24,070 nucleotides of DNA, from contig DFST01000044.1 in the NCBI GenBank assembly GCA_002378975.1, forward strand, positions 1 to 24,070, read 5' to 3'. The stretch comes from Chitinophagaceae bacterium UBA3430. Its GTDB lineage: Bacteria; Bacteroidota; Bacteroidia; Chitinophagales; Chitinophagaceae. Shown here piece by piece: positions 8,557 to 16,996 of this stretch; position 1 is the stretch's first letter; every line of letters begins with the position of its first letter. The position numbers were made by a program, and so were the translations under genes. The notes under the pieces are model-generated. The model was given only the letters and a program-made list of their open reading frames with translations, searched no databases and was not told the DNA's origin.

Positions 8557-8564
8557 TAAAGGTA
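8557..8564 (-). promoter_or_regulatory. Probable -7 element (TACCTTTA) of the SOD-lipoprotein unit
   Basis: On the minus strand this reads TACCTTTA, one mismatch to TAnnTTTG, 28 bases before the SOD ATG. It lies back to back with the J-domain gene promoter, with 29 bases between the two boxes. Confidence 0.45.
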
Positions 8565-8593
8565 AGATTTTGATAAAACATGAAGGGCCCGAT

Positions 8594-8601
8594 TACCTTT
8601 G
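8594..8601 (+). promoter_or_regulatory. -7 promoter element TACCTTTG of the J-domain gene
   Basis: A perfect TAnnTTTG match ending 5 bases before the ATG at 8607. It predicts a leaderless or nearly leaderless mRNA. Confidence 0.7.
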
Positions 8602-8606
8602 CCCCC

Positions 8607-9251
8607 ATGCTGATCGATCATTACGCCATATTGGGCCTCCCCCCCTCAGCGTCCGTATCTGAGATAAAGTCGGCATACCGGAGCATGGCCCGGCAGCATC
8701 ATCCCGATCTCAATCCGCAAGATCCCGGCGCCATTGATCGATTCCGGGCCATCCACACGGCCTACCAAACCTTGACCCACCCCAGTCTTAAGCAAGCCTA
8801 TTTGGAGAAGCGCTGGTATGCACAACATCAGTATCAGTCGCTTCAATCCAAGGCCCTCAGTTTCGAGCAACTGCTGAAACAGCTCGTCGAATTGGAACGT
8901 TTCGTGGCCACACTAGACCCACACCGGATGGATCGAAACGGACTTCATCAACATTTACTCCAATGCATTGAGTTGTTAAAACAAGTTAACATCGATTCGT
9001 TCAGTCAACAGCAGGAAATCGAATCATCCCTGCAATTGATCGTCGCTTGCTCTGAGCCGCTGACATTTGTCCAAGCAAAAAGCATACATGAAAGGCTTTA
9101 CCCGTGGTTGAACAAACTGGATCGAAGCGAGCTGTTATCCATCGCATGGCTAACTAAAAAGAAAAACCAAGAAACTTGGCAGCGGTGGACGCCCTGGATC
9201 GTTTTCGCTTTAACGACCTTAATCACCGTGTGGATCTGGAAATCGGCCTGA
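8607..9251 (+). CDS. J-domain protein with C-terminal membrane anchor
   Basis: The 214-residue protein has an N-terminal J domain (about residues 4-68) that starts DHYAILGLPPSAS and carries the essential HPD motif at residues 32-34 (RQHHPDLNP). The J domain stimulates the ATPase of DnaK/Hsp70. There is no Gly/Phe region, zinc finger or DnaJ C-terminal domain, so this is a specialised type III co-chaperone and not DnaJ itself. Residues 70-190 look helical and match no domain I recognise. The last ~20 residues (TPWIVFALTTLITVWIW) form one hydrophobic helix ending three residues from the C-terminus, so the J domain probably stays in the cytoplasm on a tail anchor. The start at 8607 fits the promoter spacing and the J-domain boundary; an in-frame ATG at 8580 lies upstream of the promoter. 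The client is unknown. Confidence 0.85.
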   Translation: MLIDHYAILGLPPSASVSEIKSAYRSMARQHHPDLNPQDPGAIDRFRAIHTAYQTLTHPSLKQAYLEKRWYAQHQYQSLQSKALSFEQLLKQLVELERFVATLDPHRMDRNGLHQHLLQCIELLKQVNIDSFSQQQEIESSLQLIVACSEPLTFVQAKSIHERLYPWLNKLDRSELLSIAWLTKKKNQETWQRWTPWIVFALTTLITVWIWKSA

Positions 9252-9270
9252 TCAGGGCGATTAATTGAAC

Positions 9271-9278
9271 TACCTTTG
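9271..9278 (+). promoter_or_regulatory. -7 promoter element TACCTTTG of the ABC-F gene
   Basis: A perfect TAnnTTTG match ending 4 bases before the ATG at 9283 and starting 19 bases after the J-domain gene's stop. The ABC-F gene therefore probably has its own start, again leaderless or nearly so. Confidence 0.7.
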
Positions 9279-9282
9279 TACG

Positions 9283-11157
9283 ATGCATTATTTATCGGCT
9301 GAAGGATTATCGAAGAGTTACGGAATTCAACCACTGTTTCAGGGACTCACTTTTCACATTCAACAAGGAAACAAGATCGCACTAGTTGCCCGCAACGGAA
9401 GTGGAAAATCGACGCTACTGAAAATTCTAGCCGGACAAGAAACACCGGATTCAGGCAAATGCTGGATACATAAAGATGTGCAGGTGATCTTATTTGAACA
9501 AGAACCCTTGTTCCAGGAATCTGCCTCGGTACTCGACAACATATTTGCTTACGAGCACCCGGTAATTCGAGTGATCAAACGGTACGAAGCTGCCTGCGAA
9601 GCCTCAGATACCGATGCCATAACAGGTGCCATTTCCGAAATGGATGAACTGGGTGCCTGGGATTTTGATGCCAAAGTGAAACAGATACTCGGAAAGCTGA
9701 ACATCCATCACCTCGACCAGACGGTCCTCTCGCTCAGCGGAGGGCAACGCAAGCGCGTAGCCTTGGCACGAACCTTGATCGACATCACGTTTGGTCCACC
9801 GGATATTCTACTCATCATGGACGAGCCCACCAATCACCTCGATGTGGAAATGGTGGAATGGCTGGAGCAATTCCTGAACCGAGACCGCGCCACCTTGCTC
9901 CTCGTTACCCACGATCGATATTTTCTCGACTCCGTCTGCAACGAGGTCTGGGAACTTGATGGCTCCAACCTCTACCCCTACACGGGCGATTACGAAAACT
10001 ATCTGGAGAAAAAAGCAGCCCGCATCGAAAGCGATACCGCCACAATCGACAAAGCACGCAACCAATTCCGCAGCGAGCTGGAATGGATGCGCAAACAACC
10101 GAAAGCGCGTACCACCAAGAGCAAAAGCCGCCAGGATAACTTCTACAAGATCGAGGAACAAGCCAAGCGAAAGATCGGCGAGGAACACGTCGTACTGGAA
10201 GTGAAGATGAATCGCTTGGGTGGTAAAGTGCTGGAGTTGAAAAAAGTTTACAAACGTTATGGAGACCGCGTATTACTGAAAGGATTCGACTACACCTTCA
10301 AACGCGGGGAACGCATTGGCATAATCGGCAAGAACGGCGTGGGCAAATCCACTTTCCTGAATCTGATCCAGGGACTGGAAGAAGCCGATAGCGGCAAGAT
10401 CAATGTGGGTGAAACCGTGGTGTTCGGAAACTACAGCCAGCAAGGGCTGGTGATGGATGAACAACTCCGCGTGATCGAATTTGTAAAAGACATCGCCGAG
10501 AATTTTCCATTAGCCAGTGGCGGTACCTTATCGGCCGCTCAGTTCCTGCAACGATTTCTGTTTGACCCAGATAAACAATACACGTACATCCACAAACTCA
10601 GCGGTGGAGAGAAACGCCGTTTGCACCTTCTTTGCATTCTATTTAAGAATCCCAACTTCTTGATCCTCGACGAGCCCACCAACGATCTGGATCTTCCAAC
10701 GCTTTCCATTTTGGAAGAATTTTTGATGGAATACCCGGGTTGTATGCTCATTGTTTCGCACGATCGTTATTTCATGGACCGGCTGGTGGATCACCTATTC
10801 GTTTTTGAAGGCGATGGCGTAATCAGCGATTTTCCGGGCAACTACGCACAGTATCGAATGAATGAAAAGACCGGAGAAAAGACCGCCAAATCATTAAATA
10901 ACGAAACGGAAGTCGAACCCGTTGAGCCCGTGGAGAAGTCTACGAAGCCGAAGCAATTGAGCTTTAAGGAAAAGCGCGAATTTGAAACCTTGGAAAAGGA
11001 GATCCCACAATTGCAGGAAGAAAAGATCAAGTTGACCGAAGAAATGAGCAACAGCGAATTGGCCTATGCCGAATTGGAGAAGATTACGCAGCGTTTTACC
11101 GAGATCAACCGATTGCTGGAAGAAAAAGAATGGCGTTGGCTGGAGCTTAGCCAATAG
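9283..11157 (+). CDS. uup: ABC-F family ATPase, Uup type
   Basis: A 624-residue soluble protein with two ABC ATPase domains and no membrane segments. Domain 1 has Walker A ARNGSGKST (36-44), signature LSGGQ (151-155) and Walker B LLIMDEPTNHLD (from 176). Domain 2 has Walker A GKNGVGKST (349-357), signature LSGGE (439-443) and Walker B LILDEPTNDLD (from about 459). The linker contains ELEWMRKQPKARTTKSKSRQ, typical of the Uup branch. A charged coiled coil ends the protein (about 556-624), like the C-terminal domain of Uup. ABC-F proteins bind the ribosomal E site and help stalled or assembling ribosomes; E. coli Uup is also linked to precise transposon excision. An antibiotic-resistance role is not indicated. 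The 3' end overlaps the opposing glycosyltransferase gene by 11 bases. Confidence 0.92.
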   Translation: MHYLSAEGLSKSYGIQPLFQGLTFHIQQGNKIALVARNGSGKSTLLKILAGQETPDSGKCWIHKDVQVILFEQEPLFQESASVLDNIFAYEHPVIRVIKRYEAACEASDTDAITGAISEMDELGAWDFDAKVKQILGKLNIHHLDQTVLSLSGGQRKRVALARTLIDITFGPPDILLIMDEPTNHLDVEMVEWLEQFLNRDRATLLLVTHDRYFLDSVCNEVWELDGSNLYPYTGDYENYLEKKAARIESDTATIDKARNQFRSELEWMRKQPKARTTKSKSRQDNFYKIEEQAKRKIGEEHVVLEVKMNRLGGKVLELKKVYKRYGDRVLLKGFDYTFKRGERIGIIGKNGVGKSTFLNLIQGLEEADSGKINVGETVVFGNYSQQGLVMDEQLRVIEFVKDIAENFPLASGGTLSAAQFLQRFLFDPDKQYTYIHKLSGGEKRRLHLLCILFKNPNFLILDEPTNDLDLPTLSILEEFLMEYPGCMLIVSHDRYFMDRLVDHLFVFEGDGVISDFPGNYAQYRMNEKTGEKTAKSLNNETEVEPVEPVEKSTKPKQLSFKEKREFETLEKEIPQLQEEKIKLTEEMSNSELAYAELEKITQRFTEINRLLEEKEWRWLELSQ

Positions 11158-12145
11158 AAGAATGAAGCCATTGACGGGCGATCGTCAACACCTTTTCCGG
11201 TTCGATCTTCCGCATACATGAAAAATGTCCAATCGGACAACGGTCATACCCGATCTTGGAACAAGGCCTACACCATACCTTATGCTCCAACAATTCATGC
11301 GGCACCTCATCGGATCCGTAATACGGCGTCATCCCAAAAGCAGGAACGGTATTCCCCCAAATTGAAATGATGGGTTTCCGGTAGGCCGCGGCTATGTGCA
11401 TCAGTCCGGTATCGCCGGTAACAACAAATTTTGACCGGCGCACCCAGTCCGCACTTTCATTCAATGAAAATTTGCCGCAGGCATTGTAAATCTTAATGGG
11501 ATCTGTCGAGGCAATTTCCGCTCCGCGCTCCCGATCTTCCTCCCCCCCCAACAATACGATGGGATGATTCAATTGCTGACAAAAGGATTTGAAATGGTCG
11601 GTGGGCCAGCGCTTTGTGCCTAAGGCTGCCCCGATAACGACGGCGACAAATCCGCCCCACTGCGCACCCGGCATGTCCTCCTTCTTAAGTTGATCTGCCT
11701 CGGAGATGAAATAATCCAACCCCCTTCCATCATTCACAACCCCCAAGGGTTTTACGGCATCCAAATACCGATCGACAATGTGCTTTTCAGGAAGCACATT
11801 GACCTTAAACGCCGTTAGCAAATACTTCTCGATGTTGAGCTTATGGAAGGAGGAAGCGGAAACACCCAGATCGCGTTTGATTCGAAGCGTCTTGGCATTG
11901 TGATGCAGATCGATCACCTGTTCAAATCCAAGCTGTTTAAGCTGATCGATCAACAACAAATAGTTTTTACCCAACAAATGCAATCGATCGATGTAGGGGT
12001 TGTGCTGTAGAATGGAACGAAAAGAGGCCTTGGTCAATACATGCACTTCCGCGTCGGGCACTTGTTGTTTGAGACAACGGATTACCGGGGTGGTGAGGAC
12101 GATGTCACCGATGGAAGAAAGTCGGATGATTAGAAATCGGCGCAT
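11147..12145 (-). CDS. Glycosyltransferase family 9 (heptosyltransferase-like)
   Basis: A 332-residue GT9 enzyme. It begins MRRFLIIRLSSIGDIVLTTP, the usual N-terminal strand-loop of ADP-heptose:LPS heptosyltransferases, whose R-x-S-S-x-G-D segment lies at the acceptor side. The C-terminal half has GAALGTKRWPTDHFKSF and FVVTGDTGLMHIAAAYRKP, which form the ADP-sugar site. CRPCSKIGYDRCPIGHFSC near the C-terminus gives four cysteines, seen in many Bacteroidota GT9 proteins. The likely role is addition of a heptose or related sugar to the lipopolysaccharide core on the inner face of the inner membrane; the exact sugar is not predictable. Its ATG directly follows the TAG of the MFS gene upstream, so translation is probably coupled. 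It is the last gene of the four-gene minus-strand unit, and no terminator is visible after it. Confidence 0.88.
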   Translation of the reverse strand: MRRFLIIRLSSIGDIVLTTPVIRCLKQQVPDAEVHVLTKASFRSILQHNPYIDRLHLLGKNYLLLIDQLKQLGFEQVIDLHHNAKTLRIKRDLGVSASSFHKLNIEKYLLTAFKVNVLPEKHIVDRYLDAVKPLGVVNDGRGLDYFISEADQLKKEDMPGAQWGGFVAVVIGAALGTKRWPTDHFKSFCQQLNHPIVLLGGEEDRERGAEIASTDPIKIYNACGKFSLNESADWVRRSKFVVTGDTGLMHIAAAYRKPIISIWGNTVPAFGMTPYYGSDEVPHELLEHKVWCRPCSKIGYDRCPIGHFSCMRKIEPEKVLTIARQWLHSSIG

Positions 12146-13408
12146 CTAGGGCAGCGTTTCTTCTACTTCGAGGTAGTTCAGGTCTTTATCAAATGTTTCT
12201 TCTGAAAAATAGACGCCAATAAATGTAATGCCCATGACGATCAACCCAGTCCAAATGGCTGACTCCACCAAAGAAAGGTGCCAGCTTTTTTGAAATAGGT
12301 TTACAAAAAGCAAATTCATCAATGGCAAGGAACCACGCACCATATTGGGGATCGTGGTGGCCGCCGTAGCCCGCAAATTGGTTCCAAATTGCTCGGCGCC
12401 CATGGTGACAAAAATGGCCCAAAATCCGGTACTGAATCCCAGCATGGCACAAGCCAGATACATGGTAGCATCATTTCGAACCCCTCCACCAAAATAGAAT
12501 CCAAAGGAGATGAGGGCGAACAGATAGAATAAATACAATGCCTTTTTTCGGCTCTTGAACCACTGGCTGATGAATCCGATCAAGATATCACCAACCGCGA
12601 TGGCCGCATAGGCATACATGATGGCTCGGCCGGAAATGATCTGATTCGGACCGTACAATTCATGTGCAAATCGATTGCTAAGATTCACCAATATGCCGAT
12701 CACAAACCAGGTAGGCAATCCGACCAAAATAGCGAGTACATATTTCCGAAATCGCTTTCGGTTGGTAAAAAACATCAGAATGTTCCCTCGTTGTACCTGT
12801 TGCGATTTCAATTGTTGGAACATGCCACTTTCGGCAACCGTGATGCGAAGCAACAGCAAGCTGAGTCCCAATGCACCTCCAATCTTATAGCAAAGTCGCC
12901 AATCCTCGGTGTAATGAAACGTGAAATAGGCTGCGACCGCACCAAACAAGCCAAAACCCGCCACCAAGGAGGTGCCGATGCCGCGTTTTTTTCTCGGAAG
13001 CAGTTCACTGACCAGGGTAATGCCGGCACCTAGTTCCCCGGCCAATCCGATCCCGGCTGCAAAACGGGCATAGGCATACTGCTCCACCGTCTGAACATAG
13101 CCGGTAAGAAAATTAGCGGTAGAATAAATCAAGATGGAACCAAAAAGCACACTCAACCGCCCCTTCTTATCGCCCAACACGCCCCAGAGTATGCCGCCGA
13201 TCAGCATACCCCACATCTGCCAGTTGATTACCTGGGTGCTGGCAGTCATGACCGCATGCTTATCAGTGAGGAGGACGTTCAGTCCTTCCAAGCTTGGCTC
13301 TCGTACAATGGTAAAAAGTAGCAGATCGTAGATGTCAACAAAATACCCCAAGGCGGCCACGATGACCGCTGCATTTAATAAAGAGACTTCTTGAGTTTGT
13401 GTTTTCAT
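12146..13408 (-). CDS. MFS transporter (metabolite:proton symporter-like)
   Basis: A 420-residue inner-membrane protein with about 12 hydrophobic segments. The loop 2-3 signature reads GVLGDKKGRLS (about residues 77-87). ARFAAGIGLAGELGAGITL, followed by SELLPRKKRGIG, matches the helix 4-5 region of symporters such as KgtP, ShiA and aromatic-acid carriers. The opening FVDIYDLLLF contains the helix-1 Asp pair common in that group. Import of an organic acid or related metabolite with protons is the best inference; the substrate is unknown. It differs clearly from the exporter-like MFS gene at 1226-2470. The gene starts 12 bases after the DedA gene ends and its TAG abuts the GT9 ATG, so it is an inner member of the operon. 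Confidence 0.83.
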   Translation of the reverse strand: MKTQTQEVSLLNAAVIVAALGYFVDIYDLLLFTIVREPSLEGLNVLLTDKHAVMTASTQVINWQMWGMLIGGILWGVLGDKKGRLSVLFGSILIYSTANFLTGYVQTVEQYAYARFAAGIGLAGELGAGITLVSELLPRKKRGIGTSLVAGFGLFGAVAAYFTFHYTEDWRLCYKIGGALGLSLLLLRITVAESGMFQQLKSQQVQRGNILMFFTNRKRFRKYVLAILVGLPTWFVIGILVNLSNRFAHELYGPNQIISGRAIMYAYAAIAVGDILIGFISQWFKSRKKALYLFYLFALISFGFYFGGGVRNDATMYLACAMLGFSTGFWAIFVTMGAEQFGTNLRATAATTIPNMVRGSLPLMNLLFVNLFQKSWHLSLVESAIWTGLIVMGITFIGVYFSEETFDKDLNYLEVEETLP

Positions 13409-13420
13409 GCAAACGTTTGA

Positions 13421-14149
13421 CTAGCTCGTAATTTTCTTTTTGGGGTTGGACAGCATCTTCCAAAGGACCGGAGCCGTGGTGACAAATACGATGCCCAATA
13501 CAATGATTTCCAAATGCTGTTTGAGATCGAAGCCGAATTGAGCCAGGATCCATTTTTGAAGATAGAATCCGGACAAGATCATGCTGGCCACCCAAGCAAA
13601 ACTGCCAGCCACATTGTAGAAGTGAAATTTCTTTGAGTCCATTTGAACGATGCCCGCCACGATGGGTGCAAAGGTTCGGATGAATGGAAGGAAACGGGCG
13701 CCGATCACCGCCAAGCCGCCATGTTTTTCATAAAAATCGTGGGCTTGATGCAAATATTTTTTCTTAAAAAGCAATCGGTCGCGCCAATGATACATCGCTG
13801 GCCCCACCTTTCGTCCAGTCCAATACCCCACCATATTACCCAGCACACCCATCACCGCAATCAAACCGATCAATACGGCCAGATCGATGACCTCTACACG
13901 CAAACTGCCCAATCCAATGAGATCAAGGAACGTATTGGCTAGTCCGGGTGCATGGGTTTGATCATCCATTTCATGAGCGAAGATGCCGGCTACGAACAAC
14001 AGGGAGTCGCCCGGCAAAAAGAATCCGACGAAGAGTCCGGTCTCGGCGAAGATCACAAATAACAATAGCCACAGTCCGCCGTGGGCAATGTACCACTGTG
14101 GCTGTAACAGCTGCATCCAATGAAAACTATCGAGTAAAAAATGAATCAT
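13421..14149 (-). CDS. DedA family membrane protein
   Basis: A 242-residue polytopic protein of the DedA (SNARE-associated/VTT) family. Family hallmarks are Glu36 with FFLPGDSLLF (E-x8-F-L-P-G-[DE]; the Asp is residue 48) and the arginine motif GARFLPFIRTFAP (Arg152 and Arg158). Both lie in re-entrant or membrane segments that are essential in the E. coli homologues. Some DedA members move the lipid carrier undecaprenyl phosphate, and others affect membrane potential and drug tolerance. Which applies here is unknown. It sits 8 bases after the dicarboxylate symporter gene and 12 bases before the MFS gene. Co-occurrence with a lipopolysaccharide-type glycosyltransferase in the same unit fits a role in envelope assembly, but that is inference. 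Confidence 0.9.
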   Translation of the reverse strand: MIHFLLDSFHWMQLLQPQWYIAHGGLWLLLFVIFAETGLFVGFFLPGDSLLFVAGIFAHEMDDQTHAPGLANTFLDLIGLGSLRVEVIDLAVLIGLIAVMGVLGNMVGYWTGRKVGPAMYHWRDRLLFKKKYLHQAHDFYEKHGGLAVIGARFLPFIRTFAPIVAGIVQMDSKKFHFYNVAGSFAWVASMILSGFYLQKWILAQFGFDLKQHLEIIVLGIVFVTTAPVLWKMLSNPKKKITS

Positions 14150-14157
14150 ACATTAGA

Positions 14158-15399
14158 TTATTCGGTTCCGTCGGTCAATTCGCCTTCCCATTTACTCACG
14201 GCGGTGGTGGCTAGTGCATTTCCGACCACGTTGGTGGCGGAACGAAACATATCGCAGAAGTGATCGATTGGTATAATCAGGGCGATGCCTTCGGCGGGAA
14301 TATTGAACATGGCACAAGTGGCGGTCACAACAACCAAGGAGGCGCGTGGCACACCGGCGATGCCTTTACTGGTCAGCATCAACACCAACAACATGGTCAG
14401 CTGCGTACCCAAGTCAAGATGAACCCCATACGCTTGTGCAATCGCTAAGCTGGCAAAGGTCATGTACATCATACTGCCATCCAAGTTGAATGAATAGCCC
14501 AAGGGCAATACAAACGAGACTACCTTGTCTTTGCAACCAAATCGCTCCAACTCTTCGGTGAGTTTGGGGAATACGGCCTCACTGCTTGACGTGCTGAAGG
14601 CAATGAGAATAGGTTGTGCAATACGACGGATCAACAAGCGAAGCCGGTGGCGAAGCAAAAAATATCCGACGCTGAAGAGGATCACCCACAACAGCAGGAT
14701 GCCTACCAGGAATGAGGATAGATACTGTCCGTAGAAAATAAAAACGCTGAGTCCTTTGGTCGCAATCACGGCGGCCATCGCACCAAATACACCAAAGGGC
14801 GCAAAATTCATAACGTAGCTGACCATCTTCAGAATGATGTGTGAGGCAGCATCGAGGGCCTTAACCACGGGCTTGGCGTGATCGTGCAAAGCGGTAGCGG
14901 CTACGCCAAAAAAGATACTAAATACAACGAGTTGCAGAATCTCATTTTGGGACATGGCCTCAAAAACACTTCGTGGAACAACATGATCAATGAATTTGGC
15001 CAACGAAAACTCCTGCGTTTTGCCGATCAGATCCTGCGCCCCGGTTTTATCGGCATTGCTCAAATCAATGGCCGTTCCGGGTTGAAATATATTCACCAGC
15101 ACCAGTCCGAGTAACAAACTGATGAGTGAGGCGGTCAGAAACCAAGCCAATGCCTTGCCCCCTACCCGACCGACTGTTTTCAGATCCCCTAATTTGGCAA
15201 TGCCCACTACCAGCGTACAAAACACCAAGGGTGCAATGATCATTTGAACCAGTCGCAGGAAAATGGTGGTCAACAGCTTCGCGTTCTTGGAAAAAGTGGC
15301 GATGAAGGAGGCGGAACTGTTCTCGTGGATGAGATAGCCAACTCCAATTCCGAGTACCATGGCGATCAAGATCCATTGCGTGAGGCGGTTTGCTTTCAT
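14158..15399 (-). CDS. Dicarboxylate/amino acid:cation symporter (DAACS, DctA/GltP-like)
   Basis: A 413-residue inner-membrane secondary transporter of the Na+/H+:dicarboxylate (SDF) family. The core elements are present in order: the serine-rich hairpin STSSSEAVFPKL, the transmembrane-7 motif SFNLDGSMMYM (NMDGT-type), the second hairpin TSKGIAGVPRASLV, and the last helix IDHFCDMFRSATNVVGNA, whose Asp and Arg contact the substrate carboxyl and amino groups in structurally known relatives. The length is normal. Likely substrates are C4-dicarboxylates, glutamate or aspartate; DMFRSATN resembles the amino-acid carriers, while the following Gly-Asn resembles DctA, so I leave the substrate open. 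It is the first gene of the minus-strand unit with DedA, MFS and GT9, and is divergent from the APC permease at 15510. A TAAATTAG box lies 3 bases before its ATG. Confidence 0.92.
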   Translation of the reverse strand: MKANRLTQWILIAMVLGIGVGYLIHENSSASFIATFSKNAKLLTTIFLRLVQMIIAPLVFCTLVVGIAKLGDLKTVGRVGGKALAWFLTASLISLLLGLVLVNIFQPGTAIDLSNADKTGAQDLIGKTQEFSLAKFIDHVVPRSVFEAMSQNEILQLVVFSIFFGVAATALHDHAKPVVKALDAASHIILKMVSYVMNFAPFGVFGAMAAVIATKGLSVFIFYGQYLSSFLVGILLLWVILFSVGYFLLRHRLRLLIRRIAQPILIAFSTSSSEAVFPKLTEELERFGCKDKVVSFVLPLGYSFNLDGSMMYMTFASLAIAQAYGVHLDLGTQLTMLLVLMLTSKGIAGVPRASLVVVTATCAMFNIPAEGIALIIPIDHFCDMFRSATNVVGNALATTAVSKWEGELTDGTE

Positions 15400-15402
15400 A
15401 TG

Positions 15403-15410
15403 CTAATTTA
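15403..15410 (-). promoter_or_regulatory. Possible -7 element (TAAATTAG) of the DctA-DedA-MFS-GT9 unit
   Basis: On the minus strand, TAAATTAG has one mismatch to TAnnTTTG and ends 3 bases before the ATG at 15399. A TTG lies 17 bases further upstream and could serve as a -33 element, though the spacing is slightly short. Confidence 0.35.
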
Positions 15411-15509
15411 AGCGTGTCGAAAATCGGCAAAAAGAGGGAGGATAAAAAATAATAAAGCCCGACGTGAATCCATAAAATCCCTATTTTACGAGATTAATAA
15501 ATCCCTTAC

Positions 15510-16955
15510 ATGTCCCAAACGCATACTTCTTTCAAACCAACACTCAGTTTGTGGGACGGCACCATGATCGTGGCTGGCTCCATGATCGGATCCGGTATTT
15601 TCATCGTCAGTGCCGACATCACTCGAAACGTGGGTAGTGCCGGCTGGCTCGTGGCCATCTGGCTCATCACCGGATTCATGACCCTCACCGCAGCACTCAG
15701 TTACGGCGAGCTCAGCTCCATGTTTCCGAAAGCAGGCGGGCAATACGTATATTTAAAAGAAGCGTACAACCCACTCATGGGATTCCTGTACGGGTGGAGT
15801 TTTTTCGCCGTGATCCAAACCGCGACCATTGCCGCCGTAGGTGTAGCTTTTTCCAAATTCCTTGCTTATCTCGTTCCCGAACTTGGTAACAATTATTTTT
15901 TGTTCGATGCGGGGATCATAAAGGTCTATGCCGGACAACTCGTATCCATCGCCATCATTTGCTTGCTTACCTATGTCAACTCGCGCGGGGTAAAAGAAGG
16001 CAAGTTCATACAAACCTTGTTCACCTCTGCCAAACTGTTGGCTTTGTTCGGACTCATCGCCTTCGGTTTTCTATTGACCAAAGAAAGTTTCTGGGCGCAA
16101 AATTGGGAGACCGGATTCAACGCACAAACATATACAGGAGCTGCAGATGCGGCCAGTGCCGCGATCGCTACCAACTGGACCGGCATTTCCGGAGCAGCAC
16201 TCATGGGTGCCATTGCGGCGGCCATGGTTGGATCCATCTTCAGCAGCGATGCCTGGAACAACGTTACATTCATCGCGGGAGAAATGAAAAATCCGCACCG
16301 CAACATCGGACTCAGTCTATTCCTCGGTACCGGCATCGTGACGTTGATCTATATATCCGCCAATTTGATGTATCTGAATGTACTTCCCTTGAATGAACTC
16401 GCCTTCCCAGCCGATGATCGCGTTGCTGTTGCCGCTGCGAATAAGATCTTTCCAGGGATAGGAACCTATGTAATTGCCGTGTTGATCATGGTGTCTACGT
16501 TTGGATGCAACAACGGACTGATCATGGCCGGTGCGCGCGTTTACTACACCATGGCCAAAGACGGATTGTTCTTTAAGAAAGCCGGTGAATTGAACGCCGT
16601 CTCCGTACCACAAACCGCCCTCTGGATCCAGGCCATCGTGGCCAGTATCTGGAGTTTGAGCGGCAAGTATGGGCAACTGTTGGATATGATCTCCTTCGTA
16701 GTGGTTTTATTCTATATGCTCACCATCATCGGTATTTTTATCCTACGCAAAAAGCGACCCGATGCAGAGCGCCCTTACAAAGCTTTTGGGTATCCGTTCC
16801 TGCCAGCGATTTATATTTTGATGGGTGCAGCGTTCTGCATACTACTCATCATTTACAAGCCTGAGTTCACCTGGCCCGGGTTGGTCATTGTCATGCTGGG
16901 TGTACCACTTTACTACCTGGCCATCTCCCGCAACAAAAGCACTGCCACTACCTAA
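15510..16955 (+). CDS. APC family amino-acid permease (LAT-like)
   Basis: A 481-residue inner-membrane protein of the amino acid-polyamine-organocation superfamily with about 12 hydrophobic segments. The unwound first helix reads VAGSMIGSGIFIVSADI (about residues 21-37), where the G-S-G-I-F loop binds the substrate backbone. SYGELSSMFPKAGGQYVYLK after helix 2 is the second family block. The later segments NNVTFIAGEMKNPHRNIGLS and RVYYTMAKDGLFFKKAGELN are also characteristic. The pattern is closest to L-type transporters such as the SteT Ser/Thr exchanger, so uptake or exchange of a neutral amino acid is likely; the exact substrate is unknown. It is divergent from the DctA-like gene across about 110 bases. 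No clear -7 box precedes it (TATTTTAC at 15482 is weak). The next permease follows after 41 bases. Confidence 0.9.
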   Translation: MSQTHTSFKPTLSLWDGTMIVAGSMIGSGIFIVSADITRNVGSAGWLVAIWLITGFMTLTAALSYGELSSMFPKAGGQYVYLKEAYNPLMGFLYGWSFFAVIQTATIAAVGVAFSKFLAYLVPELGNNYFLFDAGIIKVYAGQLVSIAIICLLTYVNSRGVKEGKFIQTLFTSAKLLALFGLIAFGFLLTKESFWAQNWETGFNAQTYTGAADAASAAIATNWTGISGAALMGAIAAAMVGSIFSSDAWNNVTFIAGEMKNPHRNIGLSLFLGTGIVTLIYISANLMYLNVLPLNELAFPADDRVAVAAANKIFPGIGTYVIAVLIMVSTFGCNNGLIMAGARVYYTMAKDGLFFKKAGELNAVSVPQTALWIQAIVASIWSLSGKYGQLLDMISFVVVLFYMLTIIGIFILRKKRPDAERPYKAFGYPFLPAIYILMGAAFCILLIIYKPEFTWPGLVIVMLGVPLYYLAISRNKSTATT

Positions 16956-16967
16956 CCACTGAATCAT

Positions 16968-16975
16968 TATCTTAG
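16968..16975 (+). promoter_or_regulatory. Possible -7 element (TATCTTAG) before the second APC permease
   Basis: TATCTTAG has one mismatch to TAnnTTTG and lies 21 bases before the ATG at 16997, inside the 41-base gap between the permease genes. It could allow separate expression of the second permease. Confidence 0.35.
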
Positions 16976-16996
16976 AAGCCACAAAACCAACTGCTC

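Noticed and set aside
9265..9282. TTG start extending the ABC-F protein by six residues
   Set aside because: It lies upstream of the TACCTTTG promoter element; the ATG at 9283 gives the normal N-terminus.
9283..11157. ABC-F antibiotic-resistance protein
   Set aside because: The linker and the C-terminal coiled coil fit the housekeeping Uup branch rather than resistance-type ABC-F proteins.
15400..15509. Possible small RNA or operator in the widest intergenic gap
   Set aside because: I see AT-rich sequence and weak promoter-like boxes but no convincing hairpin, repeat or small open frame.
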